Source: Hymenobacter psoromatis (GTDB taxonomy: Bacteria; Bacteroidota; Bacteroidia; Cytophagales; Hymenobacteraceae). From it: a stretch of 64,000 nucleotides of DNA. Positions 16,902-26,500 of this stretch are shown here, one piece after another. Each line of letters begins with the position of its first letter. Within the stretch, counting starts at the first letter, position 1. The notes below the pieces were generated by a model. That model had not been told where the DNA came from. It made no database searches and worked only from the letters and a program-made list of their open reading frames with translations. A program made the position numbers and the translations under genes. The stretch spans positions 434,001-498,000 of the forward strand of contig NZ_JAIFAG010000001.1 in NCBI RefSeq assembly GCF_020012125.1, given 5' to 3'.

Positions 16902-17041
16902 GTGAATTAGCTAGAAGCTGGTAATTATATGGCGCACGTTGAAAAGTGAGAAATGGCCGTTGGAGCAGCAAGACCGTTTTCAGAACATTGTAATCTGCTT
17001 TTTTTACGTTCGTTGACCTACTTTTTTGTCAAAATCTAAAA

Positions 17042-17689
17042 TTATCTCATATTATTAAGTATTTTAACGACTCCTTCATATTCAGGTAAGTAGAATCCCT
17101 TTGACATTTGTTCGTAGTAGCTGCGGTATTTTTTTTCAAGTTGGCCATAATGAGGATTAGAAACTAGTTTAGCTAGAATAAGTCCCACACTGCCTTGATT
17201 AATCCAGGGAAAAAGGCTCTTTCTATCTTTGATATTGACCTCTTTCTCAATTTCTTTCAAACTATTATATTGCTGAAAAAACGGAATGGCTACCTGCCTA
17301 AACAAGGCTACTAACCCCTGAAAAGTAGGGCTAAGGTCTGCCTCCTTATTTAGTTGAAAGCGATAGTCGTGGCCATCCTTAATAAAGTCCGCTATTGGAA
17401 GACCAATTGTTGCAGTGGTCTTGTGGTACTTAGCCTCGAAATAGGACGCTTGGTGGTATAAATTCTCTACTACATTCTTCCGTATCAGTAGCCCTGGATT
17501 TATTTCCCATCCTTCGCTGCGCACTAAAAAAACCAAGTGAAGTTTTTGCCACCCATCTGGTACCCTTTTAGTAAATTCTGCTTTCGCTTTATTGAGTGCG
17601 AATCCATAAGGCTCAAATTCTGCCTTTAGAAGTGTCAATAGGGTATTACGCAGGTCTCGGTTAGTCATCGTACTGAGATGTTTATTCAT
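17042..17689 (-). CDS. hypothetical protein, weakly DUF4304-like
   Basis: This is a 215-residue soluble protein with no signal peptide. The N-terminal part (LLKAEFEPYGFALNKAKAEFTKRVPDG, then KLHLVFLVRSEGWEINPGLLIR) resembles the layout of DUF4304-type proteins, but the match is by eye only. The start is ATG 17689, with an alternative ATG at 17668. The gene is clearly more AT-rich than its neighbours, like the orphan at 6641-7042, which suggests acquisition. Intergenic stretches on both sides (140 and 172 bases) show no recognisable elements. Confidence 0.6.
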   Translation of the reverse strand: MNKHLSTMTNRDLRNTLLTLLKAEFEPYGFALNKAKAEFTKRVPDGWQKLHLVFLVRSEGWEINPGLLIRKNVVENLYHQASYFEAKYHKTTATIGLPIADFIKDGHDYRFQLNKEADLSPTFQGLVALFRQVAIPFFQQYNSLKEIEKEVNIKDRKSLFPWINQGSVGLILAKLVSNPHYGQLEKKYRSYYEQMSKGFYLPEYEGVVKILNNMR

Positions 17690-17861
17690 TTCTAAAGTGC
17701 CCTGCTAGGCATAGAAGTCGGACCGGCCGGAAACTGCCACTTTTCCAAGAGTAGTGGGGTAAGACATGCTATGTTGATTGACTTTTCTTAGTAAAAGTAT
17801 GTGTAGCATCTAAGCGTGGTATTAAAACGCTCACAACTGGCCCCTACCCCCACACCAACCT

Positions 17862-19994
17862 TCAGAGCCGGTACCGCACCTGCGCCGTCACCTCCGAGCG
17901 CGCATTGCCCTTGATTTCTTCCAGCCCCGAGCCCACGGTAGCCTGGTGGCGGTAGCGGGTTTCGGCGTAGCGCAGCCAGAGGGTGAAGTGTTGGTTGAGC
18001 GTGGCTTGCAGCAGGGCGTAGGCCCGCGTGCCCTGGCCGTAGAGGGCGGGTAGCGACACGGCGTAGAGCACGTCCTGCTCAAAGATGTACTGCCGGGTGT
18101 CGTAGTCGTCGGTGTCGAAGATGGCGTAGCGGGCGCTCAGGCGCACGCGGCGGGCCAGCGCCACGCTGGCATCCTGGCTGAGCACCGTGCCGCGCCGCCA
18201 GGGTAAGCCGTCATCGGCGCGCAAGTAGCTGCCTTGCAGGCGGGTGCGCAGGCCCAGGCGGGGGGTAGGCTGCACGTCGGCATAGAGCAGCAGCGAGTGG
18301 CGCAGCTGCTGGCCGGGCAGTGGCACCGGGCGGCCGGTGGTGCTGGTGGGCAGGTCCAGGGGCTTGAGGCGGGCGCGGTACTGCACGTAGAGCAGGCCGG
18401 TTTTGGTGGGCGCGAAAGCCAGCCGCAGCAGCGCGTCCTGGCCCTGGCTGGGCGCGCTCACCCGGTAGCGCAGCCAGGCAAACCGAAACTGGTCGAAGTA
18501 CGCCGAGATTTCCCAGCGGGGTAGGGGCCTGACTTTCAGCCCCAAATACAAGCCGCTCTCATTAATATTCCGGGTATTCTCGCCAAACGCATTGCCGTAA
18601 AACGTGTGAAAATCCGCGTCGTAGTGCCGCAGCAGCACGGCCGCGTCCACGTGCGGCCCCAGGCTGGCCAGCACGCCGTTCACCAGGCCCAGGCCGCCGC
18701 CGCGGCTGCGCCCGCCCTCGCCGAAGAGCAGCAGATTGCGCCAACCGTAGCTGTAGTGCGCGCCCAGCGCCAGGTTGTCGCGGCCCCGGAATTCGTACCG
18801 ATTATACGGCTCCGGCCGCTTCTGAAAGGCCGTGCCGTAGTGCGTACCCACGGCCGTAACGCCCAGCAGCAGGTTGCCATCGTGACTGCGGTAGCCAAGG
18901 TGGCCGCCGCCCACGGTTTCGGTCAGGCGCTGGCGGTTGGCGATTTCGGTGGCCGTGCGGTGCAGGCCGATCAGCAGCAGGCTGCTGCTGAACTCGTCGA
19001 ACTGCGCCAGCGAATCGGTGGCCAATTGGGCATTGGCATCAATGTTTTTGCGCGAGGCGAAGGCCGTGGCCTCCCAGCGCGGCGCGAGCTGATAGGTGGC
19101 CGCCGCGCCCCGAAAAAACGTGTTTTCGAGTAGCGCCGCGTAGGGCCGCACGCCCAGCGAGGCCCGGCGCAGGGTCGTTATCGTCTCGGCCCCCTTGCCC
19201 GCTGTTAGCCCCGACGACAGCAGCAGCCCCTGCCCAAATTGCAGCTGGTAGTCGCCCAGCGCCAGCGTTTTCAGCCTACCCTGCTCGTAGAGCACGACGT
19301 GCGCCGACAAAAAATCGGGCCCGAACTGGCGCTGCGCCGGCCGCCAGGCCACGGGCTCGCCCGCGTCTTTCTCCAGCGTGAAGCCCAGGCTGAAATCGTG
19401 GGCGTGGCTCACCCGGTAGCGCAGCGCCACGGCATCGGGCGAGCCCAGGTAGCGCAGCGTGGGCCGGCCCCGGAAGGTATCGGCGGCGGTGTATCCCTTG
19501 CGCTGTTGCAGAATGCGCTCGTAGCGCAATAGCACGGCGTTATTCTCTTCGTTCTTAATGCGTTGCCAAAGCGGGCCGCGCGCCAGATTAGGACTCAGGC
19601 CGGCCACCGTCACGAAGGGCGCGACCCGCTCAATAGTCCGCACGTCCCAGCCCGGCACGGCTTGCAGCTCATACACGCTCAGCAGCGGGCCGGTGGCGCG
19701 GCGGTGCGCCAGCAGTGCCGCCACCTGCGCCTCGCGCAGCAGAGGTAGGGCGCGCAGCTCCTCCGGGCTGGCCGCGTTGAGGTTGAGCGGCGACTGGTAC
19801 AGGCTCAGCAGCGTGCCGTACAGGTTTTCGTAGGGAATCTGGTCCGATTGAATTTCGGCGAAAAGCTCCTGCGCCAGCCGGTCAAATTCGGGGGCGCGGC
19901 GCGGAAATTCCTGCGCGGCGGCGCGGCCCGCCAGCAGTGAGAGAATTAAAAATGATAAATGATAAATTAAAAATCGAGGTAGTAGTTTTTTCAT
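17862..19994 (-). CDS. helix-hairpin-helix domain / outer-membrane beta-barrel protein
   Basis: This is a 710-residue exported protein. After a signal peptide (MKKLLPRFLIYHLSFLILSL...AAAQ) comes a helix-hairpin-helix region of the ComEA type: LNLNAASPEELRALPLL, then VYELQAVPGWDVRTIERV. Some 550 residues of alternating-polarity beta strands follow, ending in an aromatic/Arg pattern (TAQVRYRL) typical of outer-membrane barrels. This layout is seen in Bacteroidota; its role is unknown. The frame is open 25 codons further upstream, but those codons are translated from a REP palindrome, so ATG 19994 is the true start. The signal-peptide core is itself encoded by a repeat-like word. Confidence 0.8.
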   Translation of the reverse strand: MKKLLPRFLIYHLSFLILSLLAGRAAAQEFPRRAPEFDRLAQELFAEIQSDQIPYENLYGTLLSLYQSPLNLNAASPEELRALPLLREAQVAALLAHRRATGPLLSVYELQAVPGWDVRTIERVAPFVTVAGLSPNLARGPLWQRIKNEENNAVLLRYERILQQRKGYTAADTFRGRPTLRYLGSPDAVALRYRVSHAHDFSLGFTLEKDAGEPVAWRPAQRQFGPDFLSAHVVLYEQGRLKTLALGDYQLQFGQGLLLSSGLTAGKGAETITTLRRASLGVRPYAALLENTFFRGAAATYQLAPRWEATAFASRKNIDANAQLATDSLAQFDEFSSSLLLIGLHRTATEIANRQRLTETVGGGHLGYRSHDGNLLLGVTAVGTHYGTAFQKRPEPYNRYEFRGRDNLALGAHYSYGWRNLLLFGEGGRSRGGGLGLVNGVLASLGPHVDAAVLLRHYDADFHTFYGNAFGENTRNINESGLYLGLKVRPLPRWEISAYFDQFRFAWLRYRVSAPSQGQDALLRLAFAPTKTGLLYVQYRARLKPLDLPTSTTGRPVPLPGQQLRHSLLLYADVQPTPRLGLRTRLQGSYLRADDGLPWRRGTVLSQDASVALARRVRLSARYAIFDTDDYDTRQYIFEQDVLYAVSLPALYGQGTRAYALLQATLNQHFTLWLRYAETRYRHQATVGSGLEEIKGNARSEVTAQVRYRL

Positions 19995-20028
19995 GGATAG
20001 CGCCTGCTTTTGAGACTCACAAAAAAAT

Positions 20029-20137
20029 CGATTGTCATTGCGAGCGCAGCGCGGCAATCGCACCCGCACGACACCCGCGCCGGTCGTTCGTCCATCGTTC
20101 GGGTGCGATTGCCGCGCTGCGCTCGCAATGACAATCG
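20029..20137. repeat. REP/MITE-like palindromic element, copy 2
   Basis: Arms 20029-20065 and 20101-20137 are exact complements over 37 bp. The core (CCGCACGACACCCGCGCCG...) is the reverse complement of the core in copy 1. The element separates the barrel protein from the PorV-like gene on the same strand and overlaps the spurious N-terminal extension of the former. Confidence 0.9.
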
Positions 20138-20142
20138 GGGCT

Positions 20143-21030
20143 TTAATTCTTAATTGCCTCCCTCTCCCCCCACTGCCAGCCCACGCTGAAATACTGGCTC
20201 AGGCCCAGTACGTTATGCCAGCCGGCGGCGTAGTCGAGTTGCCAGTCGCCGGCGTGCAGGCCCACGCCGGCGGTGCTTTGCTGGCTCAGGCTGGCGTAGC
20301 CCAGGCGCAGGGCCACGGCGGGGGTAGGGCCGTACTCGATGCCGGCCTTCAGGCCCGCGTCGCGCTCCACGTCCTTTTCGACTTCGGCTAGCAGGAGTAC
20401 CTGCGCGCCGGGGCGGTAGGCCAGGCCGGCGCGCAGCACGGTAGGCACGCGCTCATCCTGGTAGTCAGCTAGTTTAGCTTGGGTGAGGTTGTATAAATAC
20501 ACGCCCAGCGTGAGCTGCCGGGGCAGAATGTCGGCCTGCCCGCCCAGCGAGGCCACCACCGCGCGGCGGCTGCCCAGGTCCTGAAAGCTGATTTGCAGCG
20601 CGTCGAGCCGGCCGCCCACGCTCACCACGCCCAGCCGGTAGCCGTAGGCCGCGCCCACCCGCGTTTCATTGTATAAAATGCCGCCAAATCGTTGAGCTTC
20701 AAGGCCTAGCACGCCCCGGCCGGCGCGGGCGGGCAGGCCGCCCGCCGCCGGTTCTACCACGCCCAGCGGCAGGGCCAGGGCCACGGCCGCCAGGTTGAGG
20801 CTCGGGATGAGGTAGCGGTTCTCGAAATACGCGCCCGCCGCGGGCTGGGTGAGGCTGCCCAGGCCGGCCGCGTTGTTGGCCACGGCCCACACCTCGCCGC
20901 CCAGCGTGGCCGAGGCGTTGCCCAGCGCCTGCGCCCGCCCGCCGTGCCCGGCCGGGCCGTTGCCCTGCGCCCGCAGGGGTAGGCGAATAAAAAGTAAGCC
21001 AGTTAAGAGAAAGAGTAAGTATTTCACCAT
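20143..21030 (-). CDS. PorV/PorQ-like outer-membrane beta-barrel protein
   Basis: This is a 295-residue protein with a signal peptide (MVKYLLFLLTGLLFIRLPLR-AQ). Its N-terminal segment, AQALGNASATLGGEVWAVANNAAGLG, is typical of the PorV/PorQ (UPF0164-like) family of outer-membrane barrels. The rest is alternating beta strands ending in YFSVGWQWG. PorV-family proteins include T9SS shuttle factors, but this member cannot be assigned to PorV or PorQ proper. ATG 21030 gives a proper signal peptide; a TTG at 21051 is the alternative. It is followed by the REP element and the HhH/barrel gene. Confidence 0.75.
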   Translation of the reverse strand: MVKYLLFLLTGLLFIRLPLRAQGNGPAGHGGRAQALGNASATLGGEVWAVANNAAGLGSLTQPAAGAYFENRYLIPSLNLAAVALALPLGVVEPAAGGLPARAGRGVLGLEAQRFGGILYNETRVGAAYGYRLGVVSVGGRLDALQISFQDLGSRRAVVASLGGQADILPRQLTLGVYLYNLTQAKLADYQDERVPTVLRAGLAYRPGAQVLLLAEVEKDVERDAGLKAGIEYGPTPAVALRLGYASLSQQSTAGVGLHAGDWQLDYAAGWHNVLGLSQYFSVGWQWGEREAIKN

Positions 21031-21128
21031 AAGTACCGTTGAGGTAAGCAAAGCCGAAATATACTCTAAAATTCAGCCAATACTCATCTTCTGGCTGAGC
21101 TGCTACCAGGCAACGGTGCGCCGGCCGC

Positions 21129-21136
21129 GAACTTTG
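21129..21136 (+). promoter_or_regulatory. -7-like box (GAACTTTG) of yidD
   Basis: GAACTTTG lies 25 bases before the yidD ATG and matches the CTTTG(C) half of the Bacteroidota -7 box. The same octamer precedes prmA. It is a weak match at the first base. Confidence 0.35.
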
Positions 21137-21161
21137 CTTCTCCGCCGGGTCTTCTTTGCTT

Positions 21162-21374
21162 ATGCTTCGCCGCTTATTGCTGCTGCTGGTGCGCTTCTAT
21201 CAGCTTTTTATTTCGCCGCTTACCCCGCCGAGCTGCCGCTACGTACCCACCTGCTCGGCCTACGCGGCCGAGGCTATTGGGCGCTACGGGGCCTGGCGGG
21301 GGGGTAGGCTGGCGCTGCGCCGCATTGGGCGCTGCCACCCCTGGGGCGGCTCGGGCCACGACCCGGTGCCGTAG
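21162..21374 (+). CDS. yidD: membrane protein insertion efficiency factor YidD
   Basis: This is a small (70-residue) basic peripheral membrane protein of the YidD family, which assists YidC-mediated insertion of inner-membrane proteins. The whole family signature is present: [19 protein letters not shown], then [10 protein letters not shown], and [18 protein letters not shown] at the C-terminus. An N-terminal amphipathic, Leu-rich helix precedes it. The start is ATG 21162; an in-frame TTG lies two codons upstream. It stands alone, with no rnpA or yidC beside it. Confidence 0.93.
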   Translation: MLRRLLLLLVRFYQLFISPLTPPSCRYVPTCSAYAAEAIGRYGAWRGGRLALRRIGRCHPWGGSGHDPVP

Positions 21375-21560
21375 GAAGGGTAGAGGACGGGTTCAGCAGC
21401 GGGAAGAACAAAAAATGCGCCCGTGCTATCCAGCTTGCGCCAAGCAGGCGGGTAGCGCAAACCGGGAACTCGCGCCAGAAAATAATTTGGGCTAAATTGT
21501 TCAGCTTAGCTGCACATTTACTGAGCGGTAGCGTCTTTCGCCACCCGCGCCACCCGCCCC

Positions 21561-22139
21561 ATGACCGACCAATACAGCGCGCAGCTTTGGGAAGCTTTTA
21601 AAGGCGGCGATGCCGAGGCCCTAGCGGCGCTATTTGAGGCGTATTACCCGGCCTTATTCAGCTACGGCCTCAAGCTGACCGGTGACGAGGAGCTGGTGAA
21701 AGACTGCATCCAGAACCTCTTCCAGAAGCTGTGGCGGCGGCGGTCCGGAGTGCGGGCCGTGCTGGTCGTGAAAGCTTACTTATTCAAAGCCCTGCGCCGC
21801 CACCTCGGCGACGAAACCAAGCTGCTGCGGCAGCACCGGCACCTGCTGCCCGCCTACACCGACTCGTTTGAAGTTACCTACTCGCACGAGGAGTTTCTCA
21901 TTGCCCGGCAGCACGATGCCGAGCAGAGCGCCCGGCTGCTAACGGCGCTCAACCGCCTCTCCAAGCGGCAGCGCGAAGCCCTATACCTCAAGTTCTTCGA
22001 CGGCTTTTCCTACGAGCGCATTGCCGAGGTAATGTCGCTGAATACCCAATCAGTTCGCAACCTGATTTTTAACGCTTTGCAAGTGTTGAGGCGCGTTCTG
22101 GTGGTATCGCTGGCTTTGCTGTGCCTGCTGGTTGGCTAG
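21561..22139 (+). CDS. ECF RNA polymerase sigma factor (PUL-associated)
   Basis: This is a 192-residue sigma-70 family ECF factor. Region 2 covers about residues 10-95 (ALFEAYYPALFSYGLKL, DCIQNLFQKLW). Region 4 covers about 125-180 with the helix-turn-helix LSKRQREALYLKFFDGFSYE and SLNTQSVRNLIFNALQVLRR. The C-terminus is unusually hydrophobic (VLVVSLALLCLLVG), as in other Bacteroidota FecI-like factors. A fecR gene follows and then susC with an STN domain, so it probably responds to transport of the locus substrate. Confidence 0.93.
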   Translation: MTDQYSAQLWEAFKGGDAEALAALFEAYYPALFSYGLKLTGDEELVKDCIQNLFQKLWRRRSGVRAVLVVKAYLFKALRRHLGDETKLLRQHRHLLPAYTDSFEVTYSHEEFLIARQHDAEQSARLLTALNRLSKRQREALYLKFFDGFSYERIAEVMSLNTQSVRNLIFNALQVLRRVLVVSLALLCLLVG

Positions 22140-22349
22140 CGTGGGGCTACCGTCGCTCTCCTCACCCCTTTTGGAGGGGGTAGGGCGAGCCAGGAAGGGG
22201 AAGCAAAGCCATGCCTAAAGTGTCGCGATAAGCTTTACAAGGCGGCCCTGAAAAATAGTTTCAAAAAAAAGAGTCCGGGATGAGTATAAATGGCTAGGCG
22301 GGCCGTGATGGAGGTGAACCCAGCCGGCCAGGCTATTCTTCCGCGACTT

Positions 22350-23432
22350 ATGCCGTACTCCGCTTACTCCCTGGAAGATTTTCTGGCCGACGAGTCCTTC
22401 CAGGATTTTGTGTGGGGACGCGACCCCGAAGCGGTGCAGTTTTGGCAGCAGTGGCGCGCCGACCACCCGGCCCAAGCGGCTGATTTTGAAGAAGCTGTGG
22501 CCACGCTGCAGCAGCTGGCCGGAGCCCCGCGGCCCCTGCGCGCCGGGTTGCTGGCGGCCGAGCTAACCAAGCTGCGGCACTACCTCCACGCCGACGACCG
22601 GCCGCGCGCGCGGCCGGCTTTGCGTGGCGGGCGGCGCGCCCGGCGCGCGCCCTACTGGCTGGCCCTGGTGGCCGTGCTGGCCGTGGTGGGGCTGCTGCTG
22701 ACGGGCCGTGGCCGGTGGCCGGGACAAGCGCCAGTGGCGCTTGCCCCGGCCACGTATGCCCGCTACGCTACCCGGCCGGGCGAGCAGCGCCGCCTCACCC
22801 TGCCCGACGGCTCCCGCATCGTGCTGAGCGGCAGCACCGAACTGCGCCTGGCCGCTGCCTGGCAGCCCGGCCAGGCCCGCGAAGTGTGGCTCACGGGCGA
22901 TGCGTATTTCGACGTGCGGCACACGGCTCCGGCCCAGCTCAAAGCCGTGGCGGCGGCTCCGGCCAGCGTGAAGTTCACGGTGCACGCGGGGCCGCTCGAT
23001 ATTGCGGTGCTGGGCACGCGGTTCACGGTATTCAGCCGGGCCCAGCGGGCGGAGGTGGTGCTCAGTGCCGGGCAGGTGCAACTGAGCTTGCCCCGCGGCC
23101 CGGTGAAGCCGGTGCTGATGCGGCCCGGCGAGCTGGTGACCTACAACGCGGCTACCCCCGATGCCCCGCTTACGAAGCGGCCGGTGCAGGCGGCCCTCTA
23201 CTCGGCCTGGACCAGCGGGCAGCTGGACTTTACCGACACGCCGGTGGCCGACATCATCGCGGCCCTGCAAGACACCTATGGCCTCCAGATTACGGTGCGC
23301 GACCCCGCCTTGCTGCGCCAGAAGCTGAGTGGCTCGCTCCCCGGCCGCGACCTCGATGGCCTGCTCACTGCCTTTGGTAAGTCGCTGGATGTCAGCGTGC
23401 GCCGCCAGGGTAGTCACGTTTGGCTCTACTAG
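22350..23432 (+). CDS. FecR family anti-sigma/regulator
   Basis: This is a 360-residue inner-membrane regulator. Cytoplasmic N-terminal residues 1-100 (YSLEDFLADESFQDFVWG) contact the sigma factor. One transmembrane helix lies at about 101-118. The periplasmic FecR domain follows (RRLTLPDGSRIVLSGSTELR, EVWLTGDAYFDV, LGTRFTVF). The C-terminal DUF4974 domain (LDFTDTPVADIIAALQDTYG) is secretin-like and contacts the STN domain of the TonB-dependent partner. The ATG at 22350 gives the family N-terminus; an ATG at 22290 is in frame. It is placed between its sigma factor and susC. Confidence 0.92.
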   Translation: MPYSAYSLEDFLADESFQDFVWGRDPEAVQFWQQWRADHPAQAADFEEAVATLQQLAGAPRPLRAGLLAAELTKLRHYLHADDRPRARPALRGGRRARRAPYWLALVAVLAVVGLLLTGRGRWPGQAPVALAPATYARYATRPGEQRRLTLPDGSRIVLSGSTELRLAAAWQPGQAREVWLTGDAYFDVRHTAPAQLKAVAAAPASVKFTVHAGPLDIAVLGTRFTVFSRAQRAEVVLSAGQVQLSLPRGPVKPVLMRPGELVTYNAATPDAPLTKRPVQAALYSAWTSGQLDFTDTPVADIIAALQDTYGLQITVRDPALLRQKLSGSLPGRDLDGLLTAFGKSLDVSVRRQGSHVWLY

Positions 23433-23532
23433 CGGCCGGGCGCGTGGCGCGGCGTTACCTCTCCTGTTGCGGTGGCCGCCTGCGGCGGCCGGCCAGCTTC
23501 TTCCTTTTCCCACCCTTGCCATTCTCCCACTC

Positions 23533-26500
23533 ATGGCACACGCTACTCACTTACTGAAAGTACTGCCGCTTTTGCTCCTTGGCGGCCGGCCAGCGCAGGC
23601 CCAGGCGCAGCTGGAAGCGGCGCTCACTAGGGCCGGGCAGGCCGCCGAGCCCCGCGCCAGCAGCCGGCGCGATGAGCGCGGCACCTCGCTGGAAAGTATT
23701 CTGCAAGAGATGAAAACCGCCCACCATGCGCTGTTTCTCTACCGCAGCGAGGTGGTGAAGGATAAGTTCGTGAACCGGGAAGCGCTGAAATTCAGCACCT
23801 GGGAAGAAGAGCTGACGTACGTAATAACGGTGTGCGGCCTGCGCGTGGAAAAGAGCGGGCGCAACCTCTACATCATCTCGGCTCCCAAAAAAGCCGGGGC
23901 CGCGCTGCCGGGGCCGGGCGGCGCGGGCGAGGCCAGCCTACCCGGCCGGGCAGCTACTACCGCGCCGACTGCGGCCGTCCCCGTAACGGGCCACGTAACC
24001 GGCCCCGACCAGGCGGCCATTCCGGGCGCAACGGTGGTGGTGAAGGGCACCACCAACGGCACAACGGCCGACGCGAGCGGCAACTTTACCCTCACCCTGA
24101 CCGAGGCGGAGGCCACGCTAGTGGTGTCGGCTATTGGCTACGTGACGCAGGAAATTGCGCTGCAAGGGCGCACCCAGCTGGCCGTGGTGCTGCAAGTCGA
24201 TGCCAAATCGCTGGACGAGGTGCTGGTGACGGGCTATACCACCCAGCGCAAGGCCGACCTGACCGGGGCCGTGTCGCAGATAAAGCAGAGCGACATCAAG
24301 GACCTGCCGGTGACCAACGTAGCCCAGATTATGCAGGGCAAGGCGGCGGGCGTGGCCATTACGGCCGCTACCGGCGCGCCGGGCGAGGCTATTTCGGTGC
24401 GTATCCGGGGGGTAGGGACCATCAACGATAATGACCCGCTCTACATCATTGACGGGGTGCCGACCAAGGACGGTATCAACCAGATTTCGCCCGCCGACAT
24501 TGTGAGCATCAACATTTTGAAGGATGCTTCTTCGGCGGCCATCTACGGGGCACGGGCCTCCAACGGGGTCGTCATCGTGACGACCAAGCGCGGCCAGAGC
24601 GGCAAGGCGCGGCTGAGCGTGAGCGCCTATTCCGGGGTGCAAACGGCGGCCAATCTCATCAAGATGGCCAATACCGCCCAGTACGTGGCGGCCTACAACG
24701 TGGCGGCCCAGAACGACGGGCGCGACCAGTTTCCGGCGGCCGCCGTGCCTACCCTGCCCGATGTCAACTGGCTCAAGGAAGTGCTTAAGCCCGCCCAGCA
24801 GCACAGCGTGCAGCTCGACGTGAGCGGTGGCAATGACAACTCGCAGTATATCGTGTCGGGGAGCTACCTCAACCAGGATGGCCTCATCCAAAACTCGTCC
24901 TACGACCGCTACAACCTGCGCACGGCAGTGAGCAGTGCCCTGTCGAAATACGTGAAAATTGGCACCAATGCCAACCTCTCGTATGCCAAAACCCGGCAGG
25001 TGGGCACTTCCGGCGATGGTTTCGGGGCCGGCAACCCAGGGGCTAGCGTGGTGCGCTACGCCCTGTTTCGGACCCCGGCTACCCCCGTCTACAACGACCA
25101 GGGTCAGCTGGTGGACCTGCCCATGCTGGACGGCAAAAGCGCGGCGGCCTACCTGGGCGACGGCATCAACCCGGTGGCGCTGGCCGACGCGGCCGACCGC
25201 AACTTCAACGCCTACGCCCTGCTGGGCGACGCCTACCTAGAGGTGACCCCCACGGCGCACCTGCGCCTGCGCTCCGACTACGGCGTGACGTTCAATATCA
25301 CCGACTACAAGCAGTTTTTCAAGACCTTCGGCATTGACCGCAACTTCAACTCGCCGCCGCAATTGGCGCAGTCGAGCACCAAGCAGTTCAACTATAACTG
25401 GACCAACACGGCCGTGTATGACCTGCCGCTGGGCAAGCACAGCGTGAGCGTGCTGCTGGGCTCAGAGGCCATTCACAACGACGCGCAGGCCATCTCGGCC
25501 TCGCGCACGGGCTACGTCAACCAAGCCCCCGACTTTCAGTACCTGGACAGCGGCACCGGCATCTCGCTCAACGGTGGCGGCGAGGCGCATTCGGCGCTGC
25601 TGTCGGGCTTCGGGCGGCTGAGCTACGACTACGACGGCGGGCGCTACCTGGCCAGCCTCAACTTCCGGCGCGATGGCTCCTCGCAGCTCTCGCCGGGCCG
25701 GCGGGCCGAAAGCTTCTACTCGGGCTCGGTGGGCTGGAACCTGGCGCAGGAGACTTTTATGCAGCGTTTTACGTTTCTAAATCTGCTCAAGGTGCGGGCC
25801 AGCGTGGGGCAGCTTGGCAATTCGGCCATTGGCAATTATCCCTACGCCTCGCTCATCGGCAATGCCGGCTACTACCCCTTCGGCGGGGCCTCTACCCAGA
25901 GCCTGAGCATCGTGACGACCGGCAACCCCAACGTGCGCTGGGAAACCAGCACTCAATCCGATGCCGGCCTCGACGTGGGGCTGCTGAAGGGTGCGTTGCA
26001 GCTCACGGTCGATTATTTTATCAAGAATACGTCCGATGTGCTGCTGTTTTTGCCGCAGCCGCCCAGCGGCGGGGCCGTGGGTAGCCCGGCCGTGAACACC
26101 GGCAAAATCCGCAACAACGGCCTGGAGCTGGAGCTGAGCTACCGCACCACCGCCGGCAAGGACTGGAGCTACGGGCTGAGCGGCAACTTTGCTACCCTGC
26201 ACAACGAGGTGCGGTCGTTGGGTGAAGCGCCGCCCATCGTGGGCGGCCGCATCGACAACAATTACTACGCCACCCTTACCGACGTGGGCCACCCCATCGG
26301 CGCGTTCTACCTGCTGCAAACGGAGGGTATTTTTCAGAACGCGCAGGAGGTGTTTACCCACGCCTACCAGGGGCCGGGCATTCAGCCGGGCGACGTGAAG
26401 TTTCGGGATATCAGCGGCCCCGACGGGGTGCCGGACGGCGTAATCGACGGCCGCGACCGCACCTTTGTGGGCAGTCCCATTCCGAAGTTTACCTACGGCT

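Noticed and set aside
20029-20069. N-terminal 25 residues upstream of the HhH/barrel protein
   Set aside because: They are encoded by the REP palindrome, and a normal signal peptide begins at the ATG at 19994.
21375-21560. Promoter of the PUL sigma gene
   Set aside because: An AATAATTTGGG stretch is present, but it lacks a full TAnnTTTG match and a -33 box, so no promoter was called.
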